Origin: Gemmataceae bacterium
GTDB lineage: Bacteria; Planctomycetota; Planctomycetia; Gemmatales; Gemmataceae
DNA length: 64,000 nucleotides
NCBI GenBank assembly: GCA_022842245.1
Contig: JALHPZ010000027.1
Span: 1-64,000, forward strand
Direction: 5' to 3'
The notes beneath the pieces are model-generated. The model was not told where the DNA came from and did not search any database. It saw only the letters and a program-made list of their open reading frames with translations. Shown piece after piece: positions 15,550 to 24,393 of this stretch. Every line of letters begins with the position of its first letter. Within the stretch, counting starts at the first letter, position 1. The translations under genes were made by a program, and so were the position numbers.

Positions 15550-16947
15550 TCATTTCACCTTGTTCAACAACTCCATCAACGTCTTCACCACGGCGTCGGA
15601 TGCCGTCGGCTCGAGGTAGCTCGATCGTGCCCGCCAGGTTTCGTAGCCGCCCCAGCGGTGCTGGTGCGGCGTAGGCAGGTAGCCGTAGTAGCCGTTGGCG
15701 AGCGAGATGCAGAATGTCGGCTGGATCGGCGACCGACGTTTCAATTCCAGACCGATCTCGGTGAACACCTCGCACGGGATGCCGACGATTCCGAGACCGC
15801 CGACGCGCATCGCCTGGAGTTTCAACTTCACCGTGTCCGGATACTTCGCGATCAGAACCGTCTCGCGGGCATAGACCTCTTCCAGACCTTTCAACTCGCG
15901 CGAGTCGATTTTCGCGAGGATGAATTCGGCCCGCTTCAATTCCGCATCCGAGGGCTTACGGACCTTCAATTCGATCTCCGCTTCCGCAACGGCCAGCGTT
16001 CCCGTCGATTCGAACTTCGCATTGGCATGCGCCGTCTTCGCGGCGGTCCCGACCGCGTCGGCCACGAGGCGGATACGTTCGCCCGGCTTGAAGGGGATCG
16101 CCGCTTCGCGAAAGTTGATGTTGTTCACGTCGCCGCTCGTGCCGTTGAACAAGGCACCAACGAACTTCGAGTCGGTCGCGCCGACCTTCCCGCCGACGAG
16201 GTCGGAAAACGCGCCGAAATAGTCGGCCGAAAGCGCCGGCAGACCGCCGACGTAGTGCAACGAATAATTGGCAAACAACGCGAGCGGCTTACCGTTCGAC
16301 CGGGCCGCGAGGATCGACACCGCCGGATCGACCGGCCCGGCCGGTTGGATGAGCGCCGGGTTCCTGATGCCGGGATTCATCCGGACGAGGTCGGTCGTTC
16401 CTCCGAACGGATCGCGATTCTCGATGCCCGGCTTGATCCACCAGCGGCGATTGAACACTTGATTCGGCTCGTCGGCGGCACCCCAACCCAATTCCGCCGG
16501 CGCCAGATTCGCGTGTGCCTTTGCGATACCCTCGGCGATCTTACCCGGCAGCCAGGCGACGTACTTCTCATCCGGCTCGCTCTGGAAGACACCGGTTGAA
16601 GTCGGGGCCGTGTGCGTGTGCGTCGCCGAGATGAGCATGTGCGACGTCGGGATGCCGGTCTTCTCTTTCGCCAGTTCCTTCGCCTTGTCGAGCAGTTCAC
16701 GGGGCAGCATGCAGCTATCGACGACGACGAGAGCCAGCTTTGTTGTGCCGTCATCCAGTACGAGGCAACGGGCATGGAGCGGGTCGTTGGCCGATTTCGC
16801 CTTGAAGTCCGACATGTTGCCATTGACGGAGATCGGGAACCAGGTCGGGGTCACATCCTGGGCGAACGCGCCGGCGCGGAACGCCGGCTTTGGTTCGGCG
16901 GCCGCGAGCGAACACGAAAGCGCGAGTAGAACGAAGGAAGCTCGCAT
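15550..16947 (-). CDS. neutral/alkaline ceramidase N-terminal domain-like exported protein
   Basis: A 465-residue exported protein with the N-terminal fold of neutral/alkaline non-lysosomal ceramidases. A signal peptide (FVLLALSCSLAAA) is followed by the entry block FAQDVTPTWFPISVNG. The zinc-ligand-like SATHTHTAPTSTGVF and a later HYVGG block match the metal site of the family. Only the catalytic-type domain is present; the C-terminal immunoglobulin-like domain of true ceramidases is missing. Planctomycete genomes carry many such proteins with unknown substrates. The upstream haem-binding propeller gene ends 16 bases before this start, so both are likely one transcript. Confidence 0.85.
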   Translation of the reverse strand: MRASFVLLALSCSLAAAEPKPAFRAGAFAQDVTPTWFPISVNGNMSDFKAKSANDPLHARCLVLDDGTTKLALVVVDSCMLPRELLDKAKELAKEKTGIPTSHMLISATHTHTAPTSTGVFQSEPDEKYVAWLPGKIAEGIAKAHANLAPAELGWGAADEPNQVFNRRWWIKPGIENRDPFGGTTDLVRMNPGIRNPALIQPAGPVDPAVSILAARSNGKPLALFANYSLHYVGGLPALSADYFGAFSDLVGGKVGATDSKFVGALFNGTSGDVNNINFREAAIPFKPGERIRLVADAVGTAAKTAHANAKFESTGTLAVAEAEIELKVRKPSDAELKRAEFILAKIDSRELKGLEEVYARETVLIAKYPDTVKLKLQAMRVGGLGIVGIPCEVFTEIGLELKRRSPIQPTFCISLANGYYGYLPTPHQHRWGGYETWRARSSYLEPTASDAVVKTLMELLNKVK

Positions 16948-16963
16948 GGGAACCTCGGGGAGT

Positions 16964-19567
16964 CTATTTTGGATTCAATGTCTTCAGGTAGGCGATCAGA
17001 TCGGCGACGTCATCATTCGAAATCGTGTCCAGTAGCCCGACGGGCATGATCGATGTCTCGCGGGTGCGTTTCGATTCGATGTTATCGCCGACGATGCGAA
17101 CGGTATCCGTCGCTCCGGAGTGCAGGATCACCCCGTCGACGGCTTCGTAGATGACGATGCCGCGGTACGATTTACCGTCTCGCGTTTGCACTTCGGTCGT
17201 CCGGTAGCGCGGGGAAACATCGCGGTTCGGATCGACGATGGCGGTGATCAGGTCGTCCTTGCCAAAGCGTTTGGTGACGCCGTCGAGTGTCGGACCGATG
17301 GCCTGCGCGCCGTTATGGCAGGCGGCGCACTGCGCTTTCGCGAAGACCGCCCTCCCCTTCCCCACGTCGCCTGCGTCCCAATTGATCGTGGCGGCTCGCT
17401 TCGCCCACGCGACCGCGTCGAACCCGCCCGACGCGAGTTGCTTCGCGAGTTCTGGCTTCGCCTTCGCCAGCCACTCGTTCCACTCCTTCGCCGTCGTTAA
17501 GGTCTGCCCGGTCTGCTTCCGCAGGAGCGCTCCAAGCGCCGCCTTCACCTCGGCATCGTCCTTCGTCTCGCCGAGCCTGCGCAGCGCTTGGAGCGTCGGC
17601 ACGAGTTCCGATTCGTCCGCCGGGTACGTTGCGAGCGACTTCGCCGCCCGTTCCAGAGTACGCGGCTGGAACGACTTCAACGCTTCGACGAAGAGCTTGC
17701 GGTCCTCCGGACGATTCGACTTCGCGACGAGCGGGATGATCGAATCAACGAGGCCGCCCTGCTTCACTAGCGCCGGGAGGACTTCTCGCACCGTGGCATC
17801 GTCGAGCGAGCCGAGGAGCGCTACGAGTTCGGGCGACCACTCGAATTCCCTATCCGTCTTCGATCGTTCGAGAATGCGTCGGGCCGCCTTCGGTTTGTCG
17901 AGCAGCTTCGCGAGCCACGCATGGTGCGACTGCCCGAAATCCGGGTGCGCGAGCAGCGCCGCTTCCAGCTTCGGATCGAGTTTGAGCAACGCCCCCGTCG
18001 CTTCCGACATTCGCAGGGGCCAGTGCCGGTCGCGGTCGATCTTCGCGTTCACGAATTTGGCATCGAGACGGACGAGCGAGTCGGCGATGCGTACGCGGTC
18101 GGCATCCGTTCGCGCGCCGGTCAGCCGCGAAAGCACGATGAGATTGTGGACATCGTCGATCGGCTTCGAGTCCGGAGTCAACCATGACGCCACGCGGGCG
18201 ACGGTCGCCGGGTCGGGGTCTTGCAGTGCCGCTAGCATGCGTGTCGCTTCCCGGTTCATCGTGGCGGCACCGGACGGCAAAGCCGCGCGTAATTCCGGGA
18301 GAAGTTTCGCGGCGAGTTCGGCCGGCACCGGCTTGCGGAAGGAGTAACCTTCCCAAACCGTGCCGATGAGTTTCGGATCAACGAAATCGCCGAGTTCGAT
18401 CATCCAGGAACGGATGAGTTTCATCCCCCCGGTATGGAAATTCAACGAATCGGGTTTCGGCAGTTTCGTCACCGTCTTCGCCGGCTTCAATGCCATTGGA
18501 ATGGGTTTCGCATTGGGATTCCGTTCCTTCGGTGCCATGCGGTAGATGCCGCCGCGCGTCCCGCGCCCGCCGATGCTCACATACAGATCGCCTGTCTGGG
18601 GATGCACGGCCAGCCCGGTCGGCGCAAAGCCGCTCTCGCCGGTCGGTTCGAGGAAGAGTTCCGCCGAGCGCGCGGGTTGTGCAACGAACCAGATCTTGCC
18701 GAAGGTCCAATCGGCGAGGAAGAAACCGTTCCGGTATTTCTCCGGGAACCCTGTGTGCCGGTATCCAACGCAGCCCGTCGGGGAGCCGCGGCCGACCGTG
18801 GCGACCGGCCGGTTGACGTCGGCGTAGTACCAGGGCAGTCGCCAGGTCTGCGCGTGCTGCGGGTTCAGCCAGCCGGCGTGGGAGCCGGGCAGGATCTTGT
18901 AGAACCGTGTGTGTTCGTACCACGGCAGGCCGACGCAACGTTCGTTGTCCGAGTCGAACGTAAATGGCACGCCGTCGAGATTGAAGTCGAAGTCGTAGGC
19001 GTTACGGAAACCGTGCGCGAGGACTTCGACGTTGCCGCCGTCGTCGTCGAGCCGCAATAGCGCCCCGGCGACCGGTTCTACGATCGGCGACTTCGGCGAC
19101 GTGACCGTCTTCGCGTTCACGCCGGCGTTGTTCCCGCAGAGCAGGTAGAGATTGCCGTCCGGCCCGCGCCGCACGGCGTGCGCGTCGTGTTCTCCGCCGG
19201 TCTTGATCTTCAATACCGTTTGAGGATTCTTCGCGGGTTCGCGTCCGGTCACGTTCGTGTACTTCTTTAATCCGCCATCCACGACGACCCAGAGCGTGTC
19301 GCCTTCCCACAACAAGCCCATCGGGCCGCCAGTCATGCCGGCCACGAGTTCCACCGATCGCTTCGCATCGAGAATCTGGCGGACATAACCGCGACCGTAG
19401 GCGACGAGCCGGCCCTTCGCGTCGATCTGGATGCCGTAGATATCGTTCGCCAGATCCGGCCCGCAGACTTCGGTCACGACGAACCCGGTCGGAACTTTGA
19501 GCGGCAGTTCGGCTCGCGCAAGTGAGGCGGAAGCGAGGACGATCACGCAAACGATGAGTGGTTTCAT
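16964..19567 (-). CDS. PVC-type haem-binding propeller protein
   Basis: An 867-residue exported protein. A signal peptide (MKPLIVCVIVLASASLARA) leads into a six-bladed beta-propeller of the sorbosone/glucose-dehydrogenase type (GFVVTEVCGPDLAND, HGFRNAYDFDFNLDG, YRNGFFLADWTFGKIWFV). HEAT-like helices follow at roughly 400-690. The C-terminus is a cytochrome c domain with CAACH and the planctomycete haem-binding block (GPTLDGVTKRFGKDDLITAI, ending DLIAYLKTLNPK). A role in exported sugar or alcohol oxidation is inferred from the family. ATG at 19567 is chosen over longer starts because it gives the signal peptide. It precedes the ceramidase-like gene by 16 bases. Confidence 0.9.
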   Translation of the reverse strand: MKPLIVCVIVLASASLARAELPLKVPTGFVVTEVCGPDLANDIYGIQIDAKGRLVAYGRGYVRQILDAKRSVELVAGMTGGPMGLLWEGDTLWVVVDGGLKKYTNVTGREPAKNPQTVLKIKTGGEHDAHAVRRGPDGNLYLLCGNNAGVNAKTVTSPKSPIVEPVAGALLRLDDDGGNVEVLAHGFRNAYDFDFNLDGVPFTFDSDNERCVGLPWYEHTRFYKILPGSHAGWLNPQHAQTWRLPWYYADVNRPVATVGRGSPTGCVGYRHTGFPEKYRNGFFLADWTFGKIWFVAQPARSAELFLEPTGESGFAPTGLAVHPQTGDLYVSIGGRGTRGGIYRMAPKERNPNAKPIPMALKPAKTVTKLPKPDSLNFHTGGMKLIRSWMIELGDFVDPKLIGTVWEGYSFRKPVPAELAAKLLPELRAALPSGAATMNREATRMLAALQDPDPATVARVASWLTPDSKPIDDVHNLIVLSRLTGARTDADRVRIADSLVRLDAKFVNAKIDRDRHWPLRMSEATGALLKLDPKLEAALLAHPDFGQSHHAWLAKLLDKPKAARRILERSKTDREFEWSPELVALLGSLDDATVREVLPALVKQGGLVDSIIPLVAKSNRPEDRKLFVEALKSFQPRTLERAAKSLATYPADESELVPTLQALRRLGETKDDAEVKAALGALLRKQTGQTLTTAKEWNEWLAKAKPELAKQLASGGFDAVAWAKRAATINWDAGDVGKGRAVFAKAQCAACHNGAQAIGPTLDGVTKRFGKDDLITAIVDPNRDVSPRYRTTEVQTRDGKSYRGIVIYEAVDGVILHSGATDTVRIVGDNIESKRTRETSIMPVGLLDTISNDDVADLIAYLKTLNPK

Positions 19568-19704
19568 GGCAAATGGGAGAAGCGGCGGGAATATGGCCAA
19601 GGATAGCGATTTACTGGTGGGTGTCCGTCGGGAAAAATTCTCGAAATGTTGCACGAAATCGGGCGGCCACTGCCACTAATGAAGTACTTGCACGAGGACA
19701 TGCC

Positions 19705-21789
19705 ATGCGATTGACGCTCCGCACCCTGCTCGCCTACCTCGACGACACGCTGCCCGGCGAGGAGGCGAAAGCGATCGGCCACAAGGTCGCCGAAAGCCCG
19801 GCGGCGCAGGAACTGATCGAGAAGATCAAACGCGTGACGCGCCGCCGCGGCCTGTCCACGCCACCAAATGAACGTGGTAACGGTTCGGACCCCAACACCG
19901 TCGCCGAATATCTCAGCGATGCGCTCGCATCGGGACAACTCACGGAATTCGAAAACCTCTGCCTCGAGTCGGACGTTCATCTCGCGGAAGTTTCGGCCTG
20001 TCATCAGATTCTGACTTTGTTGCTGAGCGAACCGGTCCGTGTTCCTCCGACCGCTCGGCAGCGCATGTACCGACTGGTGACCGGTCCGGAATCACTGCCG
20101 AACAAAAAACCCGGCAATACCGTGCCGGTCGGCGGTATCGCCCCGGACGCCCCTCCACCCGGCACGGACGATGCAGAGACCGCCTATTTGCTAGGAATGC
20201 AAGCCTATGGCCGAACGGAATCGCGAAATCAACGGATCGCTCAACTCCTCATACTGGGCGGACTCGTGGCCGGACTGGGGCTGACGGCTTACGCGACCTG
20301 GCCAAGCCCTGGTCCCGACTTCGCTCCTGCACCACGACCGGCGATGGCCGGACTTCCGCGCACAGTGGAGGTGCCGGCAAACGAGCAGCCACCGGCACCA
20401 CTGGCCGTGGAACGACCCGCGCAACCCATGCCGCCCGCCATCGAACCGATATTCGAGCAACCGATGGCGGTTGTGCCAACGCCGGAAAAACCACCCGTCG
20501 AACTTGTTCCTTCGGTTCCGGCACCGCGAAACGATCCCCTGAATATCTCACGGTTTGAAGTCGCGAATCGGATACTCCTGGCCGAGCGAAACGGTCGATG
20601 GACGCGAATCCTTCCCAAGATGCCGGAGGTCGCCACGGCCGAGCGATTGCTCGCGCTGCCCGGATTCCACTGCCCCATTCCGCTCGAATCCGGAATTCAA
20701 GTCGAACTCTGGGGCAATCTGCCCGATCAATTTCCGATCCCGATCCTGGAATCTTCGGTAACGTTTCACGTGCCGGACGAAGGGATCGACGCGGATCTGA
20801 CCTTCCATTCCGGCCGAATCTATCTCACGACGGCAAAGCCGACCGGTGGCAAGGCACGCGTTCGCCTCGGCAACGAGATTTGGGACATCACGCTCACCGA
20901 TGCCTCGACGGACCTCGTGATCGAGACGACACGCCGTGTTGTTCCGGGATTGCTCATCGACGTCGATCCCAAAGAACAGCCACGAGCGACGCTTCAACTG
21001 GCCGTGCTCAAAGGCCGGGCTGGATTGAAGAACCGTCATCGGAATCTCGTGGATCTCATGGCCGGGGATAGCGTTACCTGGTCGAGCAAAGGAGCGGGTT
21101 TGGAAGGGCCGAAAAAGCTCACGAAGGATCAGACGTTTTCCCGCCAACCGGCGAATTCCACCGATGCCATCTCGCGCGCGGTGCAAGCCACACTGGCCGA
21201 ATTCGCCGAATCGTTCAAGGAACCGGATTCAGTTCGCGTTCGGCTAGCGGAGATGTTCGTGCTGCGTGAACCGGGATTCAACGAAACACCACTGGAAACC
21301 GCTCGTCGGTTGGTGAAACCGAGTATCGCGGCGCTCGGGTATGCGGCCATCGGCGAATTCCCCCCCGCAATCGACGGTCTCGTCGACGAGACACGTCCTC
21401 GGGTTCGCGACGCGGCGGCCTTCAGCTTGCAAACGCTGGCTGCATCGGAACCCGACGCCGTCGATAAGCTCGCCAAGCTCTTCATGGACAAGAGCCGACT
21501 CTCGGCCGATCAGACCCGCTTGGTCGCGCGGTTGCTGCGCGGGCCTTCGCCACAGGAGAAGTCCGATCCCAAAGCGCTCGACCTCCTTGCGGAGTCCCTG
21601 AATTCCCCAGTGCTCGCCATTCGCGAGCTGGCTTACTGGCAACTGTTGAACGAAGTCGATCCGGAAGCGCGGACCATGAGGGTACTGGCGAGCTTCGACG
21701 CCGCCGCGACACCGCTCGCGCGCGAAGGTTCCTTCAATGCCTGGAAGCGCCGGATCGAAGATTTGAAGAAGAAGTTGTCCGAGAAATGA
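19705..21789 (+). CDS. membrane protein with anti-sigma-like N-terminus and HEAT-like C-terminus
   Basis: A 694-residue protein. The first 150 residues resemble the zinc-less anti-sigma fold (MRLTLRTLLAYLDDTLPGEE, ECLSDALASG-type helix). A membrane helix at about 180-200 (LLILGGLVAGLGLTAYATW) is followed by a Pro-rich linker. A beta-rich FecR-like region comes next (RIYLTTAKPTGGKARVRLGN). The C-terminal 230 residues contain HEAT-type helical pairs (LGYAAIGEFPPAIDGLVDE). ATG at 19705 has GAGGA just upstream; the frame reaches back to 19558 without support. It is divergent from the propeller gene. No sigma factor is adjacent, so its partner is unknown. Confidence 0.72.
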   Translation: MRLTLRTLLAYLDDTLPGEEAKAIGHKVAESPAAQELIEKIKRVTRRRGLSTPPNERGNGSDPNTVAEYLSDALASGQLTEFENLCLESDVHLAEVSACHQILTLLLSEPVRVPPTARQRMYRLVTGPESLPNKKPGNTVPVGGIAPDAPPPGTDDAETAYLLGMQAYGRTESRNQRIAQLLILGGLVAGLGLTAYATWPSPGPDFAPAPRPAMAGLPRTVEVPANEQPPAPLAVERPAQPMPPAIEPIFEQPMAVVPTPEKPPVELVPSVPAPRNDPLNISRFEVANRILLAERNGRWTRILPKMPEVATAERLLALPGFHCPIPLESGIQVELWGNLPDQFPIPILESSVTFHVPDEGIDADLTFHSGRIYLTTAKPTGGKARVRLGNEIWDITLTDASTDLVIETTRRVVPGLLIDVDPKEQPRATLQLAVLKGRAGLKNRHRNLVDLMAGDSVTWSSKGAGLEGPKKLTKDQTFSRQPANSTDAISRAVQATLAEFAESFKEPDSVRVRLAEMFVLREPGFNETPLETARRLVKPSIAALGYAAIGEFPPAIDGLVDETRPRVRDAAAFSLQTLAASEPDAVDKLAKLFMDKSRLSADQTRLVARLLRGPSPQEKSDPKALDLLAESLNSPVLAIRELAYWQLLNEVDPEARTMRVLASFDAAATPLAREGSFNAWKRRIEDLKKKLSEK

Positions 21790-21793
21790 TTCT

Positions 21794-23542
21794 CTATTCG
21801 ATTCGCGGGTCCGACCCGGCCTGGAGATCGACCACCTCCATCTCGACGCTGCGGCGGCCTTGCCACTCGTTCACTCGAGGTACAAATGCCAACGAACAAC
21901 GGCCGCCGGCCGAAAGCAATTCGTCGATCCGTTCCCCCATGCCAAAGGCAATCGCCTTGACTGTCGTGGAGCCTTGCCGGACCCGGAAACTCAGGTGGCG
22001 ATTCTCGGTGCCAAGCCGTCGCGCGGAATCGGGGACGACTTCCAACCCGGCCGCGAGAAAGCGTGGCCGGGGATTTTCCGCACCGTACGGTTCGAGCTTT
22101 TCCAGTTCGTTGATGAGTGGCAACGTCAGCGCCGCGAGGGGAATCTCCGATTCCAGATCGAGCCGCGGGGCAGGCAGGCCGTTGGGAAAGCGCCGTGTGA
22201 CGGACGCGGCGAACGCCGTGCGAAATGCTTCGATCCGCGAGGGACGGACTTTCACGCCGGCGGCGGCGGCGTGCCCGCCGAATCCTTCGAGAACGTCTTC
22301 GCAATCCTTCAACACCTCATGCAACGCGACACCGGGCACCGATCGACCCGAACCGGTTGACACTTCGTCGTTCGGCCGGGAAGCAATGAGCACCGACGGC
22401 TTGCCGAATTGCTCAGTGATGCGCCCCGCCACGATGCCGACAACTCCTTGATGCCATTCGGGGGAGGCAAGCACGATGGCCGGATCGTCCACGTAGGGTC
22501 CTTCCGTCAGCATGGCCCGTGCTTCCGTCGCCATCCGACGCTCAATCGTCTGCCGTTGCGCGTTGAATCCATCCAGACACTCGGCGATCTCGCGTGCCTT
22601 CACCGGCGATTTCGTCGTGAGCAGTTCGACCACCAGCAAGGCACAGCCAAGGCGGCCGGCGGCATTCAATCGCGGCGCGAGTTTGTAGCCCACGTCTTCC
22701 GCCGTCAGTTTCGCGTCCTTGAGTTTGCAGGTTTCAATCAGGGCCTTCAGCCCGAGCGAGGGCCGGGACGCGATGCGGGCCAGCCCGTGCCGGACGAAGA
22801 TCCGGTTTTCGTCCTGCAGCGGTACGACATCGGCCACGAGGCCCAGAGCCGCCAGACCCACGGCATCCATGAGGTGTTCGCGCAGTTCCGGTGTGACGCG
22901 GTCCGCACCGCTGATCCGCTGCGCCACCACCCACGCCAGCTTGAACGCGACACCGGAACCCGAAAGCCCCGCGAACGGATAGCCGCCCGGCATCCGCGGA
23001 TGGACGATGGCGTCGGCCGACGGGAGTTGGTCCTGGAATTCGTGATGGTCCGTGACAATGAGCGGGAGACCGAGGCGCCGGGCTTCGTCCGCTTCGGCGG
23101 CCGCGGTGATACCGCAGTCGACCGTGACGAGAAGGCCGACGCCATCGATTTTCGCTTTGCGGACTGCCTCGACGTTGAGACCGTACCCGTCGTCCAGGCG
23201 GTGGGGAATGTGGAAATCGACCGTGCCGCCAAGTTGTTCGACCAAACGGACGAGGATGGCGGTACCCGTGACGCCGTCCGCATCGTAGTCGCCGTAGACC
23301 CGAATTCGTCGGCCCGTCTGGATCGCTTCGACGATCAGCTCGGCAGCCCGGCCGACTCCCGGCAACGTCGCCGGGGCGTGAAAATTCGACAAGACCGGAT
23401 TGAGAAAACGTTCCGCGGCTTGTGGATCCGTCAGCCCGCGGCTTGCCAGCAATCTCGCGACCACATCCGAGACTTTCAACTCGATCGACAACCGCCGGGC
23501 GCCAGATGCATCTTGTGGCCGGAGCCGCCATACTTTGTTCAC
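21794..23542 (-). CDS. recJ: single-stranded-DNA exonuclease RecJ
   Basis: A 582-residue RecJ-type 5'-3' ssDNA exonuclease acting in recombination and mismatch repair. The DHH-family motifs are clear: VYGDYDADGVTGTA at about residues 82-95, TVDCGITA, VTDHHEFQDQLP, then HPRMPGGYPF. The DHHA1 domain shows LAPRLNAAGRLG and GFGGHAAAAGVKV. The OB-fold C-terminus is shorter than in E. coli. The start is unclear: GTG at 23542 (VNKVWRLRPQ) is preferred, while a TTG at 23593 would add 17 residues without a ribosome site. It converges tightly with the upstream gene at 21789. Confidence 0.95.
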   Translation of the reverse strand: MNKVWRLRPQDASGARRLSIELKVSDVVARLLASRGLTDPQAAERFLNPVLSNFHAPATLPGVGRAAELIVEAIQTGRRIRVYGDYDADGVTGTAILVRLVEQLGGTVDFHIPHRLDDGYGLNVEAVRKAKIDGVGLLVTVDCGITAAAEADEARRLGLPLIVTDHHEFQDQLPSADAIVHPRMPGGYPFAGLSGSGVAFKLAWVVAQRISGADRVTPELREHLMDAVGLAALGLVADVVPLQDENRIFVRHGLARIASRPSLGLKALIETCKLKDAKLTAEDVGYKLAPRLNAAGRLGCALLVVELLTTKSPVKAREIAECLDGFNAQRQTIERRMATEARAMLTEGPYVDDPAIVLASPEWHQGVVGIVAGRITEQFGKPSVLIASRPNDEVSTGSGRSVPGVALHEVLKDCEDVLEGFGGHAAAAGVKVRPSRIEAFRTAFAASVTRRFPNGLPAPRLDLESEIPLAALTLPLINELEKLEPYGAENPRPRFLAAGLEVVPDSARRLGTENRHLSFRVRQGSTTVKAIAFGMGERIDELLSAGGRCSLAFVPRVNEWQGRRSVEMEVVDLQAGSDPRIE

Positions 23543-23766
23543 GCTTCGCACCGGTGCGGGCCTCGTGTTGGGAACGGTGATTCTACGAATCAAAACGATG
23601 GCGACGGATTTGTCGACATCGCTGGCCCGTCATCGTCGGCAAGGTCGCTATTCCGATCACGACCCGACGCCGGGATTCACTCAAGTCTTCGGGAATCCAT
23701 CGATTTCCCATGGAATCTGGTCGATTTTCGCAAGGTTGACTTCCAAACCCTCGAAGGACTCCGTCC

Positions 23767-24390
23767 ATGAATGTCTCCGCGGCCCTCCTGATTTCGGCGC
23801 TCGCCGTCAGCGGCGACCCGTGCGCCCCTAGCTGTACCTCGGCCTGCGATCCGTGCGACAAGCCCGGCCTGCTCGCTCGCATCAAGGCCAAGCTCAGTCG
23901 GAACTCCTGCACGCCCTGCGGCACGCCGATCTTCGCCGGCTGTGCTCATAACGATTGCGACCCCTGCGGCCGCGTCAGCCTGCTCGATCGGCTGAAGGCG
24001 AAGTTCGCCAAATCGCACAAGTGCGAAGACGCCTGCGCTCCGGCCTGCCCGACCCCGTGCGCCGCACCGGCCCCCTGCCCCGCTCCCGCCCCGGCCTGCC
24101 CGACTCCGGCCCCGGCTTGCTGCGACGACCCGTGTGCCAAGGCGAGCATTCTCGATCGCATCAAGGCCCGCTTGCACTCCCGCAAGAACAAGTGCTGCGA
24201 ACCGGCCTGCCAAACGGAATGCTGCGGCGCTGCCGCCCCGGCTCACGCCGCTCCCGCTGCCCCGGCCGCGCCTGCCGCGCCGAAGGCCATGCCGAAGCCG
24301 GCGGACGCCCCGAAGCCGATGGAACCCGGCAAGCCGAAGACGGCCGCCCTCATCAACGGGTTCGTCGTGCCGCAACTGAGCACGAACTGA
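23767..24390 (+). CDS. exported cysteine-rich repeat protein
   Basis: A 207-residue secreted protein with a short signal-like N-terminus (MNVSAALLISALAVSG). It has three copies of an amphipathic helix followed by a Cys cluster: GLLARIKAKLSRNSCTPCG, SLLDRLKAKFAKSHKC and SILDRIKARLHSRKNKCC. Between and around them are dense Cys-Pro-Ala stretches with about 30 cysteines in all. The C-terminus is Ala/Pro-rich and ends FVVPQLSTN. Such proteins suggest disulfide-linked surface or cell-wall material, as known from cysteine-rich planctomycete wall proteins; this is inferred from composition only. The gene stands alone between recJ and the M81 gene, with its own 200-bp upstream region. Confidence 0.75.
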   Translation: MNVSAALLISALAVSGDPCAPSCTSACDPCDKPGLLARIKAKLSRNSCTPCGTPIFAGCAHNDCDPCGRVSLLDRLKAKFAKSHKCEDACAPACPTPCAAPAPCPAPAPACPTPAPACCDDPCAKASILDRIKARLHSRKNKCCEPACQTECCGAAAPAHAAPAAPAAPAAPKAMPKPADAPKPMEPGKPKTAALINGFVVPQLSTN

Positions 24391-24393
24391 TCC

